DNA from: Anaeromyxobacter oryzae
GTDB taxonomy: Bacteria; Myxococcota; Myxococcia; Myxococcales; Anaeromyxobacteraceae
Length of the DNA stretch: 64,000 nt
Reading direction: 5' to 3'
NCBI RefSeq assembly: GCF_023169945.1
Contig: NZ_AP025591.1
Span: forward strand, 5,266,481 to 5,330,480
Below the pieces are notes generated by a model, which was given only the letters and a program-made list of their open reading frames with translations, did not search any database and was not told the DNA's origin. The stretch's first letter is position 1. Each line of letters starts with the position of its first letter. The translations under genes were made by a program, and so were the position numbers. Positions 25,297 through 33,659 of the stretch are shown in pieces.

Positions 25297-26649
25297 ATGG
25301 AGCGGATCGTCACCCGGTTCGTGGCGCGGCTCCGGCAACGAGGGGTCCGCGTATCCCCGGGAGAGAGCGTCGACGCGGTGCGCGCGCTCGGTGCCGCCCC
25401 GGCGGCGGAGGGGGGGCGCGCGCATGCCCGCGCCGTCCTCCAGCTCACGCTCGTGAAGAGCCTGAAGGACGCGGAGGTCTTCGAGGCGGTCTTCGAGGAG
25501 TTCTTCGGCGATGGCGCCGGCGCGGGCGCGCGCCGGGCCGCGGCGGAGGTCGAGGACGACGCGACCGTCGCGCTGGACGGACAGCGGAGCCTCGCCCGGC
25601 CGCCGAACGACGAGGGCGAGCGGTCGGGGGCGACGCTCGCCGTCGACGACGGTTCGTGCGACGGCGCGGAGCTCGACCTCGACGGGCTGCAGCCGCAGGA
25701 CGGGGACGCCTCGGGCGGGCCGAGGCTCGCGGTCGAGACGAGGCGCTACCGCGGGGAGAAGGCGCGGACGCCGAGCCGCGTCGGCAACTACACGCAGGGC
25801 CCCATCTACGTGAGCCTGGACGACGAGTTCCTGGCGAAATGGAGGAACCAGGGGGTGAAGCCGTTCCTCCCGGAGGAGGAGGAGGCGATGGAGGACGTGG
25901 TCGCCCGGATGGTCCGGCGCCTCCAGAAGGACGTCCGTCAGACGAGGTCACGTCAGCGGCGGGGGAGGCTGAGCGTCATCAAGACGCTGCAGCGCAACCA
26001 TCGCCACGGGATGGTCCCGTTCGTGAAGGTGCTGCGGCGCAAGCGGAAGCAGACGCCACGGCTCGTCGTGCTCTGTGACGTGAGCTTCTCGGTCAGCCAC
26101 GCGTCGCGGTTCATGCTGCTCCTCCTCCACACCCTGCAGAAGGGGCTGCTCGACGTCCGCAGCTTCGTCTTCAACCGCGAGCTCGCGGAGGTGACGCCGC
26201 TGCTGCGGAGCATGCGCCTGAACGAGGTGCTCGAGCTCATCGACGGCGGCGGCGTCGTCGACCTCGAGGACAACAGCGACTTCGGCCACGCGTTCGTCGC
26301 TTTCGAGCGGAACCACCTCGCGAGCCTCCGAGGCCGCCCAGCGGTGATCGTCCTCGGGGACGCGCGCAACAACTACAACGAGGCCCACGAGTCGGCGCTC
26401 GCGGAGATCCGCGAGAAGGCCGGCTACGTGATGTGGCTCACCCCCGAGGACCGGAGCTCGTGGGATCTCGGCGACTGCCTGATGAGCACGTATGCCCCGT
26501 ACTGCGATCGCGTCGAGGTCGTGAAGAACGTGGAGGAGCTGAGCGCGGTGGTGGAGGAGCTGGTCCGGACCTGCGCCGAAAGCGGCGCCGCCGCGCGGAG
26601 CGTGAAGCGCCTCCCGTGGAGGCACGGGGGCATGACGGTCCGGGCCTGA
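25297..26649 (+). CDS. CoxE-like VWA-domain protein
   Basis: A 450-aa protein whose C-terminal half is a von Willebrand A domain with MIDAS DxSxS at D261, S263 and S265 (VLCDVSFSVS) and a later metal-loop region (VIVLGDARNNYNEAHES). The N-terminal half is charged; a basic KRKQTPR precedes the VWA domain. It is the partner of the MoxR ATPase four bases upstream. Last gene of the long plus-strand operon; a short stem (GACGGC/GCCGTC, 26668-26685) follows the stop. Confidence 0.88.
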   Translation: MERIVTRFVARLRQRGVRVSPGESVDAVRALGAAPAAEGGRAHARAVLQLTLVKSLKDAEVFEAVFEEFFGDGAGAGARRAAAEVEDDATVALDGQRSLARPPNDEGERSGATLAVDDGSCDGAELDLDGLQPQDGDASGGPRLAVETRRYRGEKARTPSRVGNYTQGPIYVSLDDEFLAKWRNQGVKPFLPEEEEAMEDVVARMVRRLQKDVRQTRSRQRRGRLSVIKTLQRNHRHGMVPFVKVLRRKRKQTPRLVVLCDVSFSVSHASRFMLLLLHTLQKGLLDVRSFVFNRELAEVTPLLRSMRLNEVLELIDGGGVVDLEDNSDFGHAFVAFERNHLASLRGRPAVIVLGDARNNYNEAHESALAEIREKAGYVMWLTPEDRSSWDLGDCLMSTYAPYCDRVEVVKNVEELSAVVEELVRTCAESGAAARSVKRLPWRHGGMTVRA

Positions 26650-26716
26650 TTGCCGAGTCACGCGGGGGACGGCGCGCATGCCGTCGCGGGTGCGCGACAG
26701 CTCGCGTAACGGTTCC

Positions 26717-26728
26717 GTGACATGTCTC
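26717..26728. promoter_or_regulatory. Palindromic enhancer site upstream of alcohol dehydrogenase 2
   Basis: GTGACATGTCTC matches the AOR-upstream palindrome at 11 of 12 bases and lies about 142 bp before the predicted transcription start, essentially the same distance as at dehydrogenase 1. Confidence 0.65.
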
Positions 26729-26836
26729 GGACCGGAAATGAACCGGGAACGAGGCGCCAAACGGGACGCGCGCCAATTGCTCGCGAACGCCTTGAGATAA
26801 TTCGCGCGGAGCGGATAGGTCCACATTTCCGCACGG

Positions 26837-26853
26837 TTGGCGCGTCCGTTGCT
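26837..26853 (+). promoter_or_regulatory. σ54 promoter of alcohol dehydrogenase 2
   Basis: TTGGCGCGTCCGTTGCT has both invariant doublets (GG and GC) with the correct 10-base spacing and is a near-consensus -24/-12 element. Predicted start is near 26864, leaving a leader of about 83 bases. Confidence 0.83.
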
Positions 26854-26946
26854 CATGTGAGGGGGAGCACGTCTGCGGGGCCGGAGCGTCTCGGTCGCCG
26901 TGCCTCGCAGCGGACCGCTCCACCCTCACGAACGGAAGATCGATCC

Positions 26947-28110
26947 ATGGCTCTCGCAGACCAGGTGTACGGCTTCTACATCCCCAACGTCTCCCTGATG
27001 GGAGTCGGCTCCTCGAAGCAGGCGGGCGAGCAGGCGAAGGCGCTCGGCGCGACGAAGGCGCTCATCGTCACGGACAAGGTGCTGAACCAGCTCGGCGTGG
27101 CGGCCCGGATCAGGGGCCAGCTCGAGGAGGCCGGCGTGAAGGCCGTCATCTTCGACGGCGCCGAGCCGAACCCGACGGACACGAACGTCCACGACGGCCT
27201 CAAGGTGTACCAGCACGAGAAGTGCGACGCGATCGTGTCGCTCGGCGGAGGCAGCGCCCACGACTGCGCCAAGGGCGTCGGGATGGTCGCCACCAACGGC
27301 GGCAACATCCGCGATCTCGAGGGCATCAACAAGACCAAGAAGCCGATGCCGCCGTTCGTCGCCATCAACACGACGGCGGGCACGGCGAGCGAGATGACGC
27401 GCTTCTGCATCATCACGAACACCAGCACGCACGTGAAGATGGCGATCGTCGACTGGCGCTGTACGCCGAACGTCGCGATCAACGACCCGGTGCTGATGGT
27501 GGGCAAGCCGCCCGCCCTCACGGCCGCGACCGGGATGGACGCGCTCACGCACGCCGTCGAGGCGTACGTCTCGATCGCGGCGACGCCCATCACCGACGCC
27601 TGCGCCATCAAGGCCATCGAGCTCATCGCCGAGAACCTCCAGCCGGCGGTGGCGAACGGCGCGAACCTCGACGCGCGCGACAAGATGGCGTACGCCGAGT
27701 ACCTCGCCGGCATGGCCTTCAACAACGCGAGCCTCGGGTACGTGCACGCGATGGCGCATCAGCTCGGCGGCTTCTACAACCTGCCGCACGGCGTCTGCAA
27801 CGCGATCCTCCTTCCCTCCGTGTGCGAGTTCAACGCCATCGCGGCGGCGAAGCGGCTCGGCGACGTCGCCGTGGCGCTCGGGGAGCAGATCGACGGCCTC
27901 GCGCCCATCGACGCCGCGGCCAAGGGCATCGCAGCCATCCGCAAGCTCTCGCGGTCGATCGGCATCCCCGCCGGCCTGAAGGAGCTCGGCGTGAAGGAGG
28001 CCGATCTCCCGACGATGGCGGAGAACGCGAAGAAGGACGCCTGCCAGCTCACGAACCCCCGCACGGCCACGCTCCAGCAGGTGGTCGAGATCTTCAAGGC
28101 GGCGATGTAG
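26947..28110 (+). CDS. Iron-dependent (group III) alcohol dehydrogenase 2
   Basis: A 387-aa Fe-ADH. Cofactor loop GGGSAHDCAK; metal ligands D198 and H202 (GMDALTHAVEAY) and H267 and H281 (HAMAHQLGGFYNLPHG). It differs from dehydrogenase 1 over most of its length, so the two are not a recent duplication. It resembles the methanol/1,3-propanediol dehydrogenase branch. The ATG at 26947 (GGAAG upstream) is used because the longer frame runs back through the σ54 promoter. Likely oxidises a short alcohol to the aldehyde used by AOR; the acceptor (NAD or mycofactocin) is not evident. Confidence 0.9.
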   Translation: MALADQVYGFYIPNVSLMGVGSSKQAGEQAKALGATKALIVTDKVLNQLGVAARIRGQLEEAGVKAVIFDGAEPNPTDTNVHDGLKVYQHEKCDAIVSLGGGSAHDCAKGVGMVATNGGNIRDLEGINKTKKPMPPFVAINTTAGTASEMTRFCIITNTSTHVKMAIVDWRCTPNVAINDPVLMVGKPPALTAATGMDALTHAVEAYVSIAATPITDACAIKAIELIAENLQPAVANGANLDARDKMAYAEYLAGMAFNNASLGYVHAMAHQLGGFYNLPHGVCNAILLPSVCEFNAIAAAKRLGDVAVALGEQIDGLAPIDAAAKGIAAIRKLSRSIGIPAGLKELGVKEADLPTMAENAKKDACQLTNPRTATLQQVVEIFKAAM

Positions 28111-28123
28111 CAGCGCGGACGGC

Positions 28124-28163
28124 CGGGCGGGGACGGAGGATCACGGGCCTCCGTCCCCGCCCG
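28124..28163 (+). terminator. Strong stem-loop after alcohol dehydrogenase 2
   Basis: A perfect 16-bp stem (CGGGCGGGGACGGAGG with its complement) and 8-base loop starting 13 bp after the stop. No T-run follows, as is common in very GC-rich genomes. It marks the end of the alcohol module. Confidence 0.8.
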
Positions 28164-28257
28164 CGCCGAGTTCCTGGCTACGTCCGGGTTCCATGGTCGG
28201 GCTCGCCGCGAACGGTTGCTGCCGGTCAGATCGCGCCTCGTGGGTCGTCCACGGATC

Positions 28258-28434
28258 ATGGCCACCAAGAAGAACGTCCGGAACGGAAGCTTCATCGCCG
28301 GCGCGCCTGCGCCGAGACCGCTCACCGACGAGGAGCTGAGCACCGCTTCCGGTGCGCGCGGGAAGAGCCGACCCGATCCGGTGAAGTACCTCACCTACAC
28401 GATGACGAACGCGTTCGTCTCCTCGCTGCCGTAG
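28258..28434 (+). CDS. Possible small peptide gene or Hcp-like remnant
   Basis: A 58-aa frame (MATKKNVRNGSFIAGAP at the start). It can be read two ways. The segment LTDEELSTASGA resembles the leader end of some ribosomal-peptide precursors. The end PVKYLTYTMTNAFVSSLP resembles a strand of type VI Hcp tube proteins (the pattern KYxxxxxxxxxVSS), in which case this is a fragment. The ribosome-binding site is weak (ACGGA), and no type VI or RiPP genes adjoin it. Upstream, 28164-28257 shows nothing. Confidence 0.4.
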   Translation: MATKKNVRNGSFIAGAPAPRPLTDEELSTASGARGKSRPDPVKYLTYTMTNAFVSSLP

Positions 28435-28476
28435 GTCAGGCGGCGCGGGAGCGGGTCGCCCGCCGCGGCCCAGCGA

Positions 28477-29106
28477 TCACGGTCGATAGGCGCGCACGAA
28501 GATCCCGACCGCGCGTCTCACGGTCTCGCGGACCTCGTCGTCGACCGGGTACTCGAGGAGGCCGAGCCGGGACCGGACGCCCAGGTCGCCCTGGCAGAGC
28601 CCGACGAAGTCGATCGCCGCGGCGCGCGCGTCGTCGATGCGGAGGGCGCCGGTCTCGTTCCAGCGCGCCAGGTGCGACGCGACGGCGTCCTGGACGGACG
28701 CCGTCCCGCGCTCGAACACGAGCCGCCCGATCTCCGGCAGCCGCGCCGACTCGGCGATCGCCTGCCGGTAGAGGCCCGCGATCGACGGTGAGAGGAAGAT
28801 CCCCATCACCTTCTCGCCGAGCGCCCGCAGGCTCTGCTCGACGTCGCCGACCGGCTTCTCGCGGCAGCGCTGCAGGCCGGCGCGCATGTCCTCGCACTCC
28901 TGGACCACCGCGGCGACGAAGAGCGCCTTCTTGTCCTCGAAGTGGTTGTAGACCGTGGCCTTCGAGACGCCCGCGCGGCTGGCGATCAGGTCCACGCTCG
29001 CCCGCTCGAAGCCGAGCTCGCCGAAGACCTGGCGCGCCCCGGCCAGGATCTGCCGGCGCTTCAGGGGGACCGACTCGGGAATCGGCATTGCGGCGTCTTC
29101 GTTCAC
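28477..29106 (-). CDS. TetR/AcrR-family repressor of the adjacent RND pump
   Basis: A 209-aa TetR regulator: HTH RQILAGARQVFGELGFERASVDLIASRAGVSKATVYNHFEDKKALF, then a helical ligand-binding domain. It starts with GTG at 29106, or with ATG at 29088, which has slightly better spacing; neither has a strong ribosome-binding site. It is divergent from the RND operon with a perfect palindrome between them, the usual layout for autoregulated pump repressors. Confidence 0.9.
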   Translation of the reverse strand: MNEDAAMPIPESVPLKRRQILAGARQVFGELGFERASVDLIASRAGVSKATVYNHFEDKKALFVAAVVQECEDMRAGLQRCREKPVGDVEQSLRALGEKVMGIFLSPSIAGLYRQAIAESARLPEIGRLVFERGTASVQDAVASHLARWNETGALRIDDARAAAIDFVGLCQGDLGVRSRLGLLEYPVDDEVRETVRRAVGIFVRAYRP

Positions 29107-29117
29107 GATTACGCTAA

Positions 29118-29132
29118 ACTGAACGGTTCAGT
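29118..29132. promoter_or_regulatory. Operator palindrome between tetR and the RND operon
   Basis: ACTGAACGGTTCAGT is a perfect 15-bp inverted repeat around a central G. A possible -35 (TTGACT, 29134-29139) for the pump operon begins one base after it, so a bound repressor would block both divergent promoters. Confidence 0.75.
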
Positions 29133-29204
29133 CTTGACTGTCAACCGCTCCTGTGCGCGGATGCGCGCTCCAGCGCACGTCGCGCCGAACGGAAAGCACT
29201 GACC

Positions 29205-30416
29205 ATGACCCACACCGCCCCGACCCCGACGCAAATCGTCGCCTCGCCCGGGTCCCGCCGCGACCCGCGCCGCGGTGGCCCGGTGATCGCCGGTGCCGTG
29301 CTCGTCACCCTGCTCGCAGCGTGCGGCCGGTCGGGAGCGAAGCCGGCCGGGCCCGCCGGTCCGGTCGAGGTCGGCGTCGTCACCCTCGAGCCCACCGCGG
29401 TCACGCTCACCCGCGAGCTCCCCGGCCGGACCTCGGCCTTCCGGGTGGCGGAGGTTCGCGCGCGCGTGAACGGCATCGTCCTGAAGCGGCTCTTCACGGA
29501 GGGGGCGGACGTGAAGGAGGGGCAGCGGCTCTTCCTCATCGACCCCGCGCCGTACCAGGCCGCGCTCGACGGCGCGAGGGCCGCGCTCGCCCGCGCCGAG
29601 GCGAACGTCGCGAACGCGAAGCTCCTGGCGGACCGGAACGCCGACCTCCTGAAGGACAACGCGGTGAGCCGGCAGGAGTACGACAACGCGATGGCGGGGC
29701 TGAAGGCGGCGGAGGCCGACGTCGCCGCGGCGCACGCCGCGGAGCAGACCGCCCGGATCAACCTCGGGTACACCACCGTGACCTCGCCGGTGTCGGGCCG
29801 CATCGGCCGGTCCTCCGTGACGGAGGGCGCCTACGTGCAGGCCGGGCAGGCGACGCTCCTCGCGGTCGTCCAGCAGCTCGATCCCGTCTACGTGGACCTC
29901 ACGCAGTCGACCGCAGAGGTGCTGAAGCTCCGGCGCGAGCTCGAGAGCGGCAAGCTCCGCAGCGCCGGCCAGGGGCGCGCGAAGGTGCGCCTCGTCACCG
30001 AGGACGGCCACGAGTACGGCGCGGACGGCGCCCTGCAGTTCGCCGACGTCACCGTCGACCCGAGCACCGGCTCGATCGCCCTCCGCGCGATCTTCCCGAA
30101 CCCCAAGGGCGAGCTGCTGCCCGGCATGTTCGTGCGCGCGCGCCTGGAGGAGGGCGTGAACCCGCAGGCGCTCCTCGTGCCGCAGGTGGGCGTCACGCGC
30201 GATCAGAAGGGGCTCCCCATCGCGCTCGTCGTGAACGCCGAGAAGAAGGTCGAGCGCCGGCAGCTCGTCACCGACCGCGCCGTCGGCGACGCGTGGCTCG
30301 TCACCGGGGGCGTGAAGCCGGGGGAGCAGGTCATCGTCGAGGGGCTGCAGAAGGTCCGGCCCGGCGCCCTCGTGAACCCGGTGCCGGCCGGCGGCGCGAA
30401 GCAGGCGGCGCGGTAG
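29205..30416 (+). CDS. RND efflux periplasmic adaptor (AcrA/MexA family)
   Basis: A 403-aa membrane fusion protein. The lipobox LLAAC places the lipidated Cys at residue 40. The lipoyl-like half motif GIVLKRLFTEGADVKEGQRLF, an α-helical hairpin (~105-180), the second lipoyl half YTTVTSPVSGRIGRSSVTEG and the β-barrel follow. The adaptor links the inner-membrane pump at 30459 to the outer-membrane factor at 33652. Drug range is unknown. Confidence 0.94.
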   Translation: MTHTAPTPTQIVASPGSRRDPRRGGPVIAGAVLVTLLAACGRSGAKPAGPAGPVEVGVVTLEPTAVTLTRELPGRTSAFRVAEVRARVNGIVLKRLFTEGADVKEGQRLFLIDPAPYQAALDGARAALARAEANVANAKLLADRNADLLKDNAVSRQEYDNAMAGLKAAEADVAAAHAAEQTARINLGYTTVTSPVSGRIGRSSVTEGAYVQAGQATLLAVVQQLDPVYVDLTQSTAEVLKLRRELESGKLRSAGQGRAKVRLVTEDGHEYGADGALQFADVTVDPSTGSIALRAIFPNPKGELLPGMFVRARLEEGVNPQALLVPQVGVTRDQKGLPIALVVNAEKKVERRQLVTDRAVGDAWLVTGGVKPGEQVIVEGLQKVRPGALVNPVPAGGAKQAAR

Positions 30417-30458
30417 CCCGCGCCCGCGGACCGAACCCCAGGCTCCAGGAGCACGCTC

Positions 30459-33400
30459 GTGGCCCAGTTCTTCATCGAACGACCGATCTTCGCGTGGGTC
30501 GTCGGCCTCCTCGTGATGCTGGCCGGCGCGCTCTCCATCTTCGGGCTGCCGGTCTCGCAGTACCCGGCCATCGCGCCGCCCCAGATCAGCGTCTACGCGA
30601 CCTATCCCGGGGCCTCCGCGAAGACGCTCGAGGACACGGTCACGCAGGTGATCGAGCAGCGGATGAACGGGCTCGACAACCTGCGCTACATGGCCTCGCA
30701 GTCGGACTCGGCCGGCAACGCGCAGGTGACGCTCACGTTCGACGCCGGGACGAACCCCGACATCGCGCAGGTGCAGGTCCAGAACAAGCTGCAGCTCGCG
30801 ATGCCCCAGCTCCCGCAGGAGGTGCAGCGCCAGGGCGTCCGCGTCGCGAAGTCGGTGTCGAACTACCTGCTCATCATCGGCCTCGTCTCCGAGGACGGCT
30901 CGATGAGCCGCAACGACATCTCCGACTACGCGTACTCGTCGATGCAGGACCAGATCAGCCGCGTGTCGGGCGTGGGCGAGGTGAACACGTTCGGCTCGGC
31001 GTACGCGATGCGGATCTGGCTGAACCCGGACCAGCTCACGAAGTTCCGCCTCACGCCGCTCGACGTCTCGCAGGCGGTCCAGGCGCAGAACGCCCAGGTG
31101 TCCGCAGGCCAGCTCGGCGGCCTCCCCGCCGTCGAGGGCCAGCGCCTCACGGCGACCATCACCGCCCAGACCCGGCTCCAGACGCCGGAGCAGTTCCGCG
31201 CCATCCTGCTCCGCGTGAACCCCGACGGCTCGCAGGTGCGGCTCGGGGACGTGGCCCGCGTCGAGCTCGCGGGCGAGACCTCGGAGATCGAGACCTACAT
31301 CAACGGGCGACCTTCGTCCGGGATCGGCGTGCGCCTCGCCGCCGGCGCGAACGCGCTCCAGACCGCGAACGCGGTCCGCGCGCGGGTCGACGAGCTCGCG
31401 AAGTTCTTCCCGCCCGGGCTCAAGGTCGTCTACCCGGTGGACACGACGCCCTTCGTCCGGCTCTCCATCGAGGAGGTCGTGAAGACGCTCCTCGAGGCGA
31501 TCGGCCTCGTGTTCCTCGTGATGTTCCTGTTCCTCCAGAACTTCCGGGCGACGCTGATCCCCACCATCGCCGTCCCGGTGGTGCTCCTCGGCACGTTCGG
31601 CGTCCTCGCCGCGTTCGGGTTCAGCATCAACACGCTGACGATGTTCGGCCTCGTGCTCGCGATCGGCCTCCTCGTCGACGACGCGATCGTCGTCGTCGAG
31701 AACGTCGAGCGCGTGATGAGCGAGGAGGGCCTCCCGCCGAAGTCCGCGACCCAGAAGTCGATGCGCCAGATCACGGGCGCCCTCGTGGGCATCGCGCTCG
31801 TCCTCGCCGCCGTGTTCGTCCCGATGGCCTTCTTCGGCGGCTCCGTCGGCGTCATCTACCGGCAGTTCTCGATCACCATCGTCTCGTCGATGGCGCTCTC
31901 CGTCCTCGTGGCGCTCTCGCTCACGCCGGCGCTCTGCGCCACGATCCTGAAGCCGGTGGAGAAGGGGCACGGGCTCGCGCGGAAGGGCTTCTTCGGTTGG
32001 TTCAACCGGACCTACGATCGCGGCGCCGGCCGGTACCAGCGCATCGTCGAGTTCCTGGTGCGCCGGCGGGTGCGCGGGATGATCGGGTACGCCGTGCTCG
32101 TCGTCGCCCTGGCGGTGCTCTTCGGGCGCGTCCCCACCGGCTTCCTCCCGCAGGAGGACCAGGGCCTCATGTACGTCCAGATGGTCCTGCCGCCGGGCAG
32201 CACGCTCGAGATGACGAAGAAGGGGCTGGAGCAGGTCTCGAACCACCTCCTCACGGAGGAGAAGGACGCCGTCGAGTCCGTGATGTCCATCGGGGGTTTC
32301 AACTTCGGCTCCCGGGGCCAGAACGCGGGCGTCGGGTTCGTGCGGCTGAAGCCGTGGGACGAGCGGGGGTCGGAGCGCCTCCGCGCGGACGCGGTGGCCG
32401 CGCGCGTGCAGAAGGCGTTCGCGACGTACAAGGGGGCGAACGTCTTCGTCTTCACGCCGCCCGCCGTGACCGAGCTCGGCAACGCCACCGGCTTCGAGCT
32501 CCAGCTCGAGGACCGCGGCAACCTCGGGCACGACGCGCTGATGGCGGCGCGCAACCAGCTCCTCGACCTCGCCCGGAAGGACCCGCGGCTCGCGAAGGTG
32601 CGCCCCTCGGGCCTGGAGGACAACCCGCAGTTCAACGTCGAGGTGGACCAGCAGAAGGCCACCGCGCTCGGCGTGTCGCTCGCCGACGTGAACCAGACGC
32701 TCGCCTCGACCTGGGGCGTCGCGTACGTGAACGACTTCATGGACAAGGGCCGGACGAAGCGCGTGTACATGCAGGCGGACGCGCCCTTCCGCATGAACCC
32801 GCAGGACCTCGACCGCTGGTACGTCCGGAACCGGCAGGGCGAGATGGTCCCGTTCTCCGCGATCGCGAGCAGCCGCTGGACGTTCGGGCCGCCGAAGCTC
32901 GAGCGCTTCAACGGCATCCCTTCGATGGCGATCCAGGGCGAGCCCGCGGCGGGCAAGAGCTCCGGCGACGCCATGGCGGCGCTCGAGGAGATCGTCGCCA
33001 AGCTGCCGGCCGGGATCGGCTCCGAGTGGTCCGGCCTCTCCTACGAGGAGCGGATCTCGGGCGCGAACGCGCCCGCGCTCTACGCGATCTCCCTGCTCGT
33101 CGTCTTCCTCTGCCTCGCGGCGCTCTACGAGAGCTGGTCCATCCCGGTGTCCGTCATGCTCGTCGTGCCGCTCGGCGTCCTCGGTGCGGTGCTCGCGACC
33201 ATGTCCCGCGGCCTCGCGAACGACGTCTTCTTCCAGGTGGGCCTCCTCACCACGGTGGGCCTCTCCGCCAAGAACGCGATCCTCATCGTGGAGTTCGCGA
33301 AGGAGCTGCACGAGCGCGGAAGAGGCGTCGTGGCCGCGGCGCTCGAGGCGGCGCGCATGCGGCTCCGGCCGATCCTGATGACCTCGCTCGCCTTCATCCT

Positions 33401-33659
33401 CGGCGTCCTCCCGCTCGCGGTGGCGCACGGCGCCGGGGCCGGCGGGCAGATCGCGATCGGGACCGCCGTCATCGGCGGCATGGTCTCGGCGACCGTCCTC
33501 GCGGTGCTGTTCGTGCCGCTCTTCTTCGCGCTCATCGCGCGACGCGCGAAACCGCCGGCGCCGCGGCAGGAGCTGCGCGACGCCGACGAGGACGCGCGCG
33601 CGGAGGAGGAGGACGAGGTCAGCCGGGCCGCGGCGGCGAGGGGGACGGCCCATGCGTAG
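30459..33659 (+). CDS. RND multidrug efflux transporter (AcrB/HAE1 family)
   Basis: A 1066-aa inner-membrane proton/drug antiporter with GTG start and the typical N-terminus FFIERPIFAWVVGLLVMLAG. The TM4 proton-relay Asp pair is D407/D408 (GLLVDDAIVVVENVERVM), and the TM10 lysine is K938 (GLSAKNAILIVEFAKE). Two large periplasmic loops are present. Length and motifs are those of a complete HAE1 pump. Overlaps the outer-membrane factor gene by 8 bp. Confidence 0.95.
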   Translation: MAQFFIERPIFAWVVGLLVMLAGALSIFGLPVSQYPAIAPPQISVYATYPGASAKTLEDTVTQVIEQRMNGLDNLRYMASQSDSAGNAQVTLTFDAGTNPDIAQVQVQNKLQLAMPQLPQEVQRQGVRVAKSVSNYLLIIGLVSEDGSMSRNDISDYAYSSMQDQISRVSGVGEVNTFGSAYAMRIWLNPDQLTKFRLTPLDVSQAVQAQNAQVSAGQLGGLPAVEGQRLTATITAQTRLQTPEQFRAILLRVNPDGSQVRLGDVARVELAGETSEIETYINGRPSSGIGVRLAAGANALQTANAVRARVDELAKFFPPGLKVVYPVDTTPFVRLSIEEVVKTLLEAIGLVFLVMFLFLQNFRATLIPTIAVPVVLLGTFGVLAAFGFSINTLTMFGLVLAIGLLVDDAIVVVENVERVMSEEGLPPKSATQKSMRQITGALVGIALVLAAVFVPMAFFGGSVGVIYRQFSITIVSSMALSVLVALSLTPALCATILKPVEKGHGLARKGFFGWFNRTYDRGAGRYQRIVEFLVRRRVRGMIGYAVLVVALAVLFGRVPTGFLPQEDQGLMYVQMVLPPGSTLEMTKKGLEQVSNHLLTEEKDAVESVMSIGGFNFGSRGQNAGVGFVRLKPWDERGSERLRADAVAARVQKAFATYKGANVFVFTPPAVTELGNATGFELQLEDRGNLGHDALMAARNQLLDLARKDPRLAKVRPSGLEDNPQFNVEVDQQKATALGVSLADVNQTLASTWGVAYVNDFMDKGRTKRVYMQADAPFRMNPQDLDRWYVRNRQGEMVPFSAIASSRWTFGPPKLERFNGIPSMAIQGEPAAGKSSGDAMAALEEIVAKLPAGIGSEWSGLSYEERISGANAPALYAISLLVVFLCLAALYESWSIPVSVMLVVPLGVLGAVLATMSRGLANDVFFQVGLLTTVGLSAKNAILIVEFAKELHERGRGVVAAALEAARMRLRPILMTSLAFILGVLPLAVAHGAGAGGQIAIGTAVIGGMVSATVLAVLFVPLFFALIARRAKPPAPRQELRDADEDARAEEEDEVSRAAAARGTAHA

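Noticed and set aside
28216..28434. Longer 72-aa frame with TTG start for the small peptide
   Set aside because: The extra residues begin without a ribosome-binding site; the ATG at 28258 is the more likely start if the gene is real.
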